A stretch of 51,053 nt of DNA from Gymnopus androsaceus JB14 (taxonomy: Eukaryota > Basidiomycota > Agaricomycetes > Agaricales > Omphalotaceae). The stretch lies in contig ML769676.1 in assembly GCA_009733575.1 (NCBI GenBank), forward strand, positions 34,321 to 85,373. The letters run 5' to 3'. Position numbers and translations under genes: made by a program. The notes under the pieces are model-generated. The model was not told where the DNA came from, ran no database searches, and saw only the letters and a list, made by a program, of their open reading frames with translations. Of this stretch, positions 43,776 through 51,053 are shown piece after piece. Each line of letters starts with the position of its first letter. Within the stretch, counting starts at the first letter, position 1.

Positions 43776-43916
43776 GGTGAGCCGGACGACCCAAACAGAG
43801 CCAGAGCTCAATCAAAGGGAGAACGGCGGGCGCGGGCGAGAAGAAACCCAAACAGAGCTTGGCTCTGGCTAAACTTCAAGAAATGTATACGCTGCGATTA
43901 AGTATGGTAATAATAG

Positions 43917-45535
43917 TTAATCTTCGATAATATCAATACCGCTAATACAAGCGTTGATAAGGGAATTGGGAATATTGTTGGCTTTCTGGTAATCGTCTAG
44001 AGTACGTTTGAGTCTCAATATCTGGCCGGAATCGTAAGCTTTAAGTATATGGGTAGGTAGAATATCTTCAAAACGACGCCAGTAGAGTAAGAATGTGAGA
44101 GAAGTCCAACCACCAACGGCAGCTACTACTTCTGGGGTGACGCCTGCTAGTAGGAGTTCGACTGCACCTCCGATGCGAAAGCTATGGCCGTGGACGTGTT
44201 CGAGACCTGCGGACTTCCAGATCCGGTCGCAGAATGCAAGAAATGTGGATTTGACCGTGTGATGGGGTGTACCTTGGTCATCAAGGTAAGCGAATAAGGA
44301 GAAGGTGGGAGGTACAGATGTGTTTGCGGCCATGTGGCGTTCGATAGCAAGGGAAGGGCATAGAATTTGGAGAGATTGATGCTGTGCAGTGCCAACGACG
44401 GAGGCTCCGAGTTCCTTTGTAGTTTTGGACCAAGGGATTCGGAAAATGACGGCCTTGCGAGAGCAGTCGGGATTCGTAGTGAAAGAGATGTTGGTGGTGC
44501 GGGATGCATGGTATTTGGGGTTGAATCCGCTCTTGGACGGGATCGTCAGTTCGCCTGAATTTTGTAATTATTAATAGGAATAAAATGGAAATGAATTGAA
44601 GTACCTAGGCGGCGACAGCCCCAGAATGCAATGGAAGCGACTGCCCAGATGGCGCAGTGGAATGGAATGGAGAAATCAAGTGCGACGTAGAGTGCTAACA
44701 TGTGTGCTAGTGTGATTGGATTGCGTTGGAGGCGTTTACAGTTAGCGCCAGCAGTTCTTGCAGCAGTACACACGAAACGGATTAAACGTGAACTAGCAGG
44801 CCAGGGTGCACCTGACAATTTGTGCCAAGCTCGTAGACCTGAAAGCCAGTTCTTAACACAAGAACCTGAGACTTTTCCCATATGGAAACCGATGAAAGCA
44901 ATGATGAGAGTTTCATTGGCGGGCATACAAAGGCTTTCAGGAATCGACATTTGGTCGCAAAATTGGTTCCAACGTAGAGGACCGGCACCGTAGGACTGCT
45001 TAGTTGAATCTGCAAGGCCGGCGAAAACAGCTTTGTCACCCAATTCAATAATCTCGGGGGGAAAAATAGAGGAGTTTGTAAGACGTTTCTCGATAGAGAA
45101 TGGGGTCTGCCATGCGTGTAAACAGTCTTTTGCTCGAACGTTGGGTCGGAGGGAGTTCAGTTGTATGGTAGTGTTGGCGGTTGGTTTACGAGGTGCTGGC
45201 AGGGCAGGGAGTTGTTTGGGTAGACGGGAGAATGGGGTGGTGGAAACAGCTGGGTCAGGTGAAACTAGGTTGTTGGTTCGGTAGCGCTCTCGGAGAGAGG
45301 GAAAGCGGTTGTGAAGAAGAGGGGATGGATTGGAGAGCACGGTAGCTCTGGTGGGGTAGTTTTGGTGAGTAACGAAGCGGTTGCGAAGGGAGAAACGGGA
45401 ATTTCGAGTGGTCAATGGGCGTGGAACGTTGGCACTTGCGACTGAACCATCAGCCGCAGGAATGGGTAGGTTACTAGGTAAGAAGTAAGCAATATAAATA
45501 GATGGGAATAGAAAAGATGTCGAACCTCGACATAA
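43917..45535 (-). CDS. tyrosine recombinase part of DIRS-2 polyprotein
   Basis: After a candidate intron (acceptor GGTTCAG near 45440) the frame reads ASANVPRPLTTRNSRF, then a linker and core-binding domain (TKQSYGAGPLRWNQFC). The catalytic Arg motif WGCRRLG is split by a 50-nt intron (44555-44604) from ELTIPSK. The last exon has HGHSFRIGG (box II His-x-x-Arg, near 44180), then GGWTSLTFLLYWRRFEDIL with the candidate nucleophile Tyr, and stops at 43917. It would circularise or integrate the element's DNA by site-specific recombination. Confidence 0.8.
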
Positions 45536-47520
45536 TAGAATAGAGTATTGTTAAGCTCGTCGGGGAGCTGAAATTGTAGTGGGAGACGATCCTCCTGAGG
45601 ACCCAAAATTCCACGCGAAATTGGGTCTGCAGGATTCTTGGCTGACTCGATGTATTCGAGTTCAGGTTGGATGTAGAGGGGGCCAATAGTGGCGCAGATT
45701 CGACAAATGGACATGTTAATCCAGTAGTTCGGACTACGGGATTTCTGCATGGCACCGATGGTGCCTTGGTTGTCCGAATGAATGAGTAGACGAATGTTTT
45801 CAAAGCCCATTGCTTCGAGGAAATAGATGAGAATTTCAATTGCGACTGTTTCGAGCCAGCAGATATCGCGGCCTTCAATTTTCCAGTCGTCAGCTAAGTG
45901 GAAAGCAGCCCATCTGCCTCCAATGATAATGCCGATACCCCAGTTGGTGGAGGCATCTACAAAGATTTCCAAATCCTGAAGAGGACCCAACTCATGCAGT
46001 TGGCGGTAGAATAACGGATCTTGAAGTTGCTGGATCCACCATTCAACTTCGGGAATGATCTTATCAGGGTATTTGCCCGTTTCGACCTCGTGGTTGCGGT
46101 ATGAAGACATAAAGTTGGAAATGGGAGGAAGATGGGTCTTGCCATGGGCGTAAACAAATGCGATGTGACAGAGGGTGCCGTGAATGGATTCAACCTTGAC
46201 TCTGGGGGTTAAGCGGCGGCGATAAGTGTTTAGGAAATCTTCCAAACGGTAGAGGTATTTTAGTCTCTTCTCCTCGGGAAGACTGACGCATTTGTGTTTG
46301 AGGTCCCAGAGAAAGCCGATAAAGGTGAAAATGAAGACGAAATATTGTTCACCCTTGTCAGGGTGCCAAGGGAATCCGAGCTCGGAGATAAGATCGAATA
46401 AATCGTCGCGGTTGAAATAGTCATAGGAGCCCAAAGCATTGAGGGTGATGAAAGCGGCAAGGTCATCTTCTATCTTGGCAATGGGTGCTATACCAAACAA
46501 CTGCCATATGTCGCGACCTGCGCCTGACACCATACCGGAATTGGAACTGGCGGAGGCAGCACCAAATGCATAGCAATGTTCTACCCAGAATTTACCATTG
46601 GGATCACGTACAACCATGTACGGTTTGTCTTGGGGACGCAAAGGGGTGGTGCGGTGGAATTTTGAAATATCCATAGTGCAAACTTTGGTGCCTGGAGGTG
46701 CAGAAACAACCTGTGCGAGTAAAGTAAGAAAAGCGAGTTTAGCAAATGGAATGGCGAATGAGAATTGCGAGATATCTCGGCGAATAACAGCGAATACAGG
46801 GTAGATAACCCAGCGAATTATGGGTAAGAACCCAGCGAATAATGAGGTAGGAAATACCAGGCAAATAGATTGGGATTAGGAGAGGAAGACTTACCAAATT
46901 TGCTGTATAAACGGCTGAGTCGAATGAAGTAGGAAAGTCCTCTTTGAGGATATATGAGTTGATGCAGGGAACCGAATTACCCAAGGAATCGTGGCCGTCT
47001 TTGGAGAGATTGCGGCAGACGCGACGCTTGGGGGGTTTGTCGGGACCTTGGATTTGCTCGACTATGATGAAAGGAGAACAAAAGAAGAAACCATGCATTA
47101 TGGTTTCCATCTCGGCTTTCGAGAAAGGACCCGACATGCGATTGGCAGCTGCTTCTTCATGTATGTAGTCCCAGACAACGTTTGGATGCTTGTCGACTGA
47201 GGAATGATTTGGGATAATTATGCTTTCATGTAAGATAGGCATGTTGCCGAGCGGGAAACCCGTAGTTAGATATTCGACAAGGAAAGGGTAGCGGTCCCAG
47301 AGGTTGCACCTGGTCAATTCAATGGCAAAAGCAGGAGCATTGTAAGGCGTGATAATGCGGTCATAGAGTTCCAAGAAGTCAGGCGGAGTATTAGGGATCG
47401 GAGAGCGGTACATCTTCGTCAGTGAAAAATCATGCCAAGAAAGAGCGGGGGTGAGGGAATTGGATGCAAACGGATTAATGGCCTGCGGGACGGGAGACGC
47501 AACAGCTTGGGTCCCATCTG
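45412..47520 (-). CDS. reverse transcriptase-RNase H part of DIRS-2 polyprotein
   Basis: Exon 1 (about 47520-46895) overlaps the gag frame's end and contains FPLGNMPILHESIIIP, NRMSGPFSKAEMETIM, KRRVCRNLSKDG and YILKEDFPTSFDSAVYTANL. A 184-nt intron (46711-46894) follows. Exon 2 begins VVSAPPGTKVCTMDISKFHR, has the active site AKIEDDLAAF (46470-46462), FVFIFTFIGFLWDLK, and an RNase H domain: EIFVDASTNWGIGI (Asp), CWLETVAIEILIYF (Glu), LIHSDNQGTIGA (Asp), AKNPADPISRG (Asp). ORF1/ORF2 overlap suggests frameshifting, re-initiation or splicing for expression. Confidence 0.85.
46711..46894 (-). repeat. RT intron of DIRS-2 with a short tandem repeat
   Basis: GTAAGT donor and CGCACAG acceptor on the minus strand. 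Within it the word GCGAAT(A/T/G) (plus strand) recurs five times at 10-25 nt spacing between 46754 and 46850, with CCCAGCGAAT(T/A)ATG twice. It occupies the same codon position as the DIRS-1 intron, but with an unrelated repeat. Confidence 0.8.
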
Positions 47521-48932
47521 AGTGCAGGGTGCGGGCCGCCGCAGAAAGTGCAAACATGACTGGCGCTTGGGCACTTCTTGGTACAGGAAGAGAAGATGTT
47601 CCAGTAGGTGCAGAGCCGCACCTTGCTGGTCGGATGAAGGAGCTCCTTCCCATCTCGGACTGCCCACTTGGAAGGTCCATGCGAGGAATCATTGTGATTG
47701 AAGAAGGTATGACCAACGCCTCCGCAGATGATGCAACAAGGCTCGCGGGAGGCTTTGTCCTTGTTGCCGGTTGGAAAGGAATTTGAGGAAGTCGCAGGAG
47801 AAGGGTTGTCGTGCGCGGGTTTCGATGCCCTAGGATTCGAGAAGCGGGAGTATCGAGTGGAAGAGGAGGGTTGGGCTGAGTTGTTGACCAAGGGAGCTTC
47901 AAGACTATCGAGGCGCGATTTAACGCGACCCCACTCGGTTCTGTAATCAAAGAGATCGAAAGCTGTTTTCTTGTTCTGGTGCTTCTGATGGAGCTCGAGC
48001 TCGATGTCCTTCCACAAGTCGTACAGCTTGACCGAATCGGGCTGGTTCTCAAAAAAGCCAAAGTGCTTTTTGTAGAACTGGGGCTCGTTGGCCTCATCAC
48101 CTTCCGCGTACAGCGATGATTGGTAGACAAAGAAATTCGCAGTGGCTTCCAACCACTCGAAGTGTTCCATGTCCAAATCCAGTGTGGGTCCTGCGTCACG
48201 GCTATCCTTGACCTTTTTAATAACGTCGGCAAGGTCCATGATCTGTGGCTTTCCTTCGATATGCGAGATTTTGGTGCGATGGAAAGAAATGGAATTATTG
48301 TTCATGAATTCGACGTTCCTGTTGGTGAACAAAGCGAGAGGAATATGGTAGCCATATAGGCCAAGGTCGAGGAAGGCTTGATCGAAGGAGACGTTTGGGG
48401 GTGCAGTTGGGTCGATTTCATAGAGTTCCTCGTTGGTTCTGAAACGTTTCGAGGGCTGAGTACTGGGAGCATCGGGAGACGCGTCGTCTCCTTCTCTGGG
48501 CCTCGATCTCAACAATTTTCGTTTATCCGCTAACCAACTGAGAGTGTGAGCTGAGAGCCAGCACTTTACTCTCTCGAAATAATGCTGGTCCCTCGTCATC
48601 TTTTCGTATTCCTCTTCTGGGATGGATATATAGGAAGAGGCGTCAGAGACACTGTCATCGCCACTGACGACAAGCTCACGACGTGCAGCGTTGCGAGTCT
48701 GTTTTTGGTAATTGAGTTTGAGTTTCGAATTGATAGGAAGTTTCTGGATTCGAGCAATGGTCTGCGGATCTTTGTGCGTTTTCCTAACGCGACTGGCGGA
48801 TTCTACCAAAGGATCATTGGGAAGGGGACCGTTGTGGATAATAGCCATAATTATTGGAGCGGAAAGACGAAAGAACGCGCGGAATAAACGATAAAAGGCT
48901 ATGAATTCGACGGCGGTGAGAGTCGAAAGCAA
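47475..48932 (-). CDS. gag-like ORF1 of DIRS-2, 485 codons
   Basis: Single uninterrupted frame. The first 28 codons may be untranslated leader; a second ATG (MAIIHNGPLPNDPL) lies at 48848. The N-terminal half is charged; the middle is helical (ISFHRTKISHIEGKPQIMDL, FEWLEATANFFVYQSSLY, VKLYDLWKDIELELHQ); a Ser/Pro linker follows. The C-terminus has two Cys/His clusters: CCIICGGVGHTFFNH and, further on, LCTYWNIF(..)CTKKCPSASHVCTFCGG. These are like nucleic-acid-binding knuckles of gag proteins. The finger region aligns with that of DIRS-1. Confidence 0.75.
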   Translation of the reverse strand: MLSTLTAVEFIAFYRLFRAFFRLSAPIIMAIIHNGPLPNDPLVESASRVRKTHKDPQTIARIQKLPINSKLKLNYQKQTRNAARRELVVSGDDSVSDASSYISIPEEEYEKMTRDQHYFERVKCWLSAHTLSWLADKRKLLRSRPREGDDASPDAPSTQPSKRFRTNEELYEIDPTAPPNVSFDQAFLDLGLYGYHIPLALFTNRNVEFMNNNSISFHRTKISHIEGKPQIMDLADVIKKVKDSRDAGPTLDLDMEHFEWLEATANFFVYQSSLYAEGDEANEPQFYKKHFGFFENQPDSVKLYDLWKDIELELHQKHQNKKTAFDLFDYRTEWGRVKSRLDSLEAPLVNNSAQPSSSTRYSRFSNPRASKPAHDNPSPATSSNSFPTGNKDKASREPCCIICGGVGHTFFNHNDSSHGPSKWAVRDGKELLHPTSKVRLCTYWNIFSSCTKKCPSASHVCTFCGGPHPALRWDPSCCVSRPAGH

Positions 48933-48939
48933 CGAGTTA

Positions 48940-49030
48940 ATAGGCGCTAATCAGGCGCCTGGCTGACTCACACCGCCTGGCTGGCTTATCCTCTGATAAG
49001 CCGCCTCTGGCAACTTATCTCGGAATATTT
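48940..49030. repeat. hairpin-rich segment upstream of DIRS-2 gag
   Basis: GGCTTATC-CTCT-GATAAGCC (about 48983-49002) is a perfect 8-bp stem. AGGCGCCT is a palindrome, and GCCTGGCTG occurs twice, next to CAGGCGCCTGGCTG. It could be the 5' terminal region of DIRS-2. Confidence 0.6.
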
Positions 49031-49425
49031 GTGCAGGTCATGGAACCCAGTTCTACTCGCACTAATGATTGCTCGTTCGCAAAGAACGATTTTCCGGTTG
49101 CTCGTTCCGTCCCAACTACCTGCAGCAAACCCATGACATCTGTACGTGCTGCCCTGCTCTTATACGGTCGTCGCAACATATGCTGTTGTGGTCCACTCAT
49201 GCTCCTTTAGCTCTGTTCCCTTGCGGCAGTCTTCTACCGGCGTGAGCGAATATCAACCTGGCAGTACCTCCTGAGAGAATTAATGCTCAGCTAAACTCCC
49301 ACCGATAAGATCTTGGACCTGGCGAGTATATGAGAAAGACATATGGAGGGGGGTCAATTGCGGTATGATTTCGGTATAGATAGCTTGCAGCGCGCGCGTC
49401 TTCTTCACCTGACTTTCAATGGGTT
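49031..49425. other. intergenic region upstream of the sedolisin
   Basis: No convincing ORF. It should hold the promoter of the peptidase gene; apart from the TATA box listed separately I see no defined site. Confidence 0.4.
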
Positions 49426-49431
49426 TATAAA
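49426..49431 (+). promoter_or_regulatory. TATA box of the sedolisin gene
   Basis: TATAAA in GGGTTTATAAACTC, 63 nt upstream of the ATG at 49494. CT-rich sequence (CCCTCTTTCCCCCTCAG) lies between it and the ATG, as is common at fungal transcription starts. Confidence 0.5.
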
Positions 49432-49493
49432 CTCAATTTGTAGTAGACTGTTACCCAGGTTCATCGCCCTCTTTCCCCCTCAGTGTCGCGATC

Positions 49494-51053
49494 ATGTCCC
49501 TCTGCAAGCTCCTGACTCTCCTCTCAATCATAGCTATGGCTTTTGCAGGTATGGTTGTACACGAAAGCCGTACATCTGCTCCAGCTGGATTCGTCAGCCA
49601 AGGTGTTGCACCTGCTAATGATATGCTCACCCTTCGTGTTGTTTTGACGTCCAACAACGTCGCCGGTCTGGAGGAAAACTAATGTCCCTTTCTACACCAG
49701 GGAGTCCTGAGTTCAGACAGTGGCTGTCAATGGAAGAGGTTCACTAATTTGTCTAACCATTTGCACCTATACATAGCTGACTTGAGATATAAATTTTGAA
49801 GGTCAAATCCTTTGTCCAACCTACTTCGGAGACGGTTTCTGCCTTTTCTTCCTTCGCATCTGCGAACGGCCTCGAGCCCACGGTGATCTCTCCCAACGGT
49901 GATTGGGTATCTATCACGCTCCCAGTCTCACAGGCAAACCAGCTCTTTGCTACCCAGTTTGAAGTATTCACGCACCCTGATATGTCGAATACGATCACGC
50001 GTACACTCTCCGTCTCTCTGCCGTCCAAGCTGGTTGGGCACATCGATGTAATCCATCCCACTACCCAGTTTATAGGGCCCAATACTCGCCTAGCTCCTGC
50101 CAGCTCCATCAGCCTTGACAGACGTGCCGTCGCCGCATCCTGCAACTCAAGCCTTCCAAGTGGTATCGTGACTCCAACATGTTTACAAGAGCTCTATGGG
50201 ATCCCAGCGACCCCAGCTACGGAAAAGACCAATTCCCTCCTCGTTACTGCTACGAAGACGAATTTGCGCAGACTGCGGACCTCTCGGTTTGTGATTTTGT
50301 GAGCTGGCGTGGTGAGACCGCTGATAATGTACTTCTATAATAGGAATTCCTCAAACTCTTGCCTCCTGATATTCCATCCACAACCACATTTACTCTGTTG
50401 AGTACAGATGGTGGAATTAATACGCAGAGACCTAGCGATGCAGGAACCGAGGCGAACTTGGATATACAGTACACGACGGGTTAGTGCTCTTTGGATTAGA
50501 TTTTTTTTGTTTTTGTTTTTTGCTGAGCCCCAAATCAGGCGTTGCGACGGAAGTCCCCATCGAGTTCTTATCAGTCGGTGGGGAGGACTTTGGCACATCT
50601 TTGCTGGACACCATACTTTTCCTCGATGGTGTTCAATGCCACACCACCTTCGGTCATGACAACATCTCACGCCGATAATGAAGCGGATTTTGGAAGCAGC
50701 ATGGCAATGTTGGTATTTCAGCCGTCGATGCTTTTTTCATATATTTATATCTCTTCTTTTCCATAGCAAGATATGTAACGCTACATGGCGCTGGGTTCCG
50801 GGGTATATCTGTGATGTTTGCATCGGGCGATGTCAGTTCATGCGTTGATTCTTTCCTCCTCTGACTTTACATTTACATACATTTAGGGTGGTGTACGCGG
50901 AGGCCATGATTCTCTCTCCGTCTGCGATGACAACACATTCATGCCCGTGTTCCCTGGTACATGTCCTTTTGTAACAGCCGTAGGATCTACACAGGGCTTC
51001 GGACCTGAGAAAGCTATCAACTTCACTGGCGGCGGGTTTTCCAACTTCTTCCC
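49494..51053 (+). pseudogene. sedolisin (peptidase S53, tripeptidyl-peptidase type), frameshifted, cut by window end
   Basis: ATG at 49494 with a clear signal peptide (MSLCKLLTLLSIIAMAFAG). The activation propeptide follows (PEFRQWLSMEE, then VKSFVQPTSETVSAF, LFATQFEVFTHP). The mature enzyme shows YEDEFAQTADLS, INTQRPSDAGTEANLDIQYT with the Glu and Asp of the Ser-Glu-Asp triad, PIEFLSVGGEDFG, PPSVMTTSHADNEADFGSS, and VCDDNTFMPVFPGTCPFVT, GFGPEKAINFTGGGFSNFF. The Ser motif lies beyond the window. Introns at about 49739-49801, 50286-50341, 50481-50538 and 50872-50886 fit. One-base slips are seen near 49677 (A run), 50249, 50631, 50781 and 50797. Secreted acid protease in nutrition, if functional. 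Confidence 0.8.

Larger units (their letters stand above)
43776..48932 (-). mobile_element. apparently intact DIRS-like tyrosine-recombinase retroelement (DIRS-2)
   Basis: Order on the minus strand is gag-like, reverse transcriptase, RNase H, tyrosine recombinase. The coding parts read without a frameshift or stop once three introns (46711-46894, roughly 45425-45535, 44555-44604) are removed. Key residues of RT, RNase H and recombinase are all present. The 3' flank (43780-43870) has inverted GAGCCAGAGCTC/GAGCTTGGCTCTGG words shared in part with DIRS-1. I could not identify split direct or inverted terminal repeats, so the exact ends are open. Confidence 0.8.

Noticed and set aside
47530..48232. 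First half of a 497-codon minus-strand frame
   Set aside because: Upstream of about 47520 it is Ser/Thr/Pro-rich shadow of the gag frame; only the 3' part is real reverse transcriptase sequence.
43440..49000. Terminal split direct repeats of DIRS-2
   Set aside because: I compared the flanks by eye and found no convincing match; reported only as unresolved ends.
1..51053. rRNA, mitochondrial or bacterial sequence
   Set aside because: No rRNA signature, and intron structure with fungal TE content points to nuclear fungal DNA throughout.

Overview
The window looks like nuclear DNA of a filamentous basidiomycete, most likely a mushroom-forming Agaricomycete. Coding sequence is cut by many 43-60 nt GT-AG introns. 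The mobile elements are fungal types (Tnp2/CACTA, BED-finger hAT, DIRS-like tyrosine-recombinase retroelements, a solo LTR). The few recognisable host genes are fungal: NAD-dependent glutamate dehydrogenase, a sedolisin, WD40 and UAS/UBX-type proteins, and a Crinkler/RHS-like P-loop protein. It reads as a TE-rich, gene-poor accessory region with nested insertions.

Layout. 1-3.2 kb: Tnp2-type transposase (-). 3.9-7.3 kb: a multi-exon SPT5-like (NGN/KOW) gene (-) that appears intact. 8.9-9.8 kb: non-autonomous hAT element with an exact 8-bp target duplication. 10.2-12.1 kb: a broken Crinkler/RHS-like P-loop gene (-). 12.5-13.2 kb: second hAT-like MITE carrying a tRNA-like segment. 14.0-15.9 kb: unknown multi-exon gene (-). 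16.15-17.11 kb: solo LTR with a 5-bp duplication, sitting inside the third copy of a short dispersed repeat. 17.3-20.7 kb: small gene fragments and a WD40 gene. 21.1-28.0 kb: a remarkable coiled-coil gene (+) built from 33-nt phase-0 microexons. One of its introns holds a complete 3.7-kb hAT transposon (22264-25998). 30.2-31.6 kb: UBA-UAS membrane protein pseudogene. 33.2-39.1 kb: an old DIRS-like element (-) with a hAT MITE in its gag. 39.5-43.3 kb: glutamate dehydrogenase pseudogene (-). 43.8-48.9 kb: a second, apparently intact DIRS-like element (-). 49.5 kb to the end: sedolisin peptidase (+), cut by the window edge.

Themes. (1) The microexon array is the least expected structure: at least eight exons of exactly 33 nt, each coding one 11-residue coiled-coil unit, separated by short introns, so exons can be gained or skipped without changing frame. 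(2) Both DIRS-like elements carry an intron at the same site in the reverse transcriptase, and each intron is filled with a different tandem repeat. (3) Many cellular genes carry single-base indels, several in homopolymers, while the younger DIRS element and the SPT5-like gene are clean. Genuine decay and assembly error both need to be considered. (4) Several inactivating point changes in transposons and pseudogenes are CpG transitions. All splice sites and family calls were read by eye from the sequence; no database search was run.
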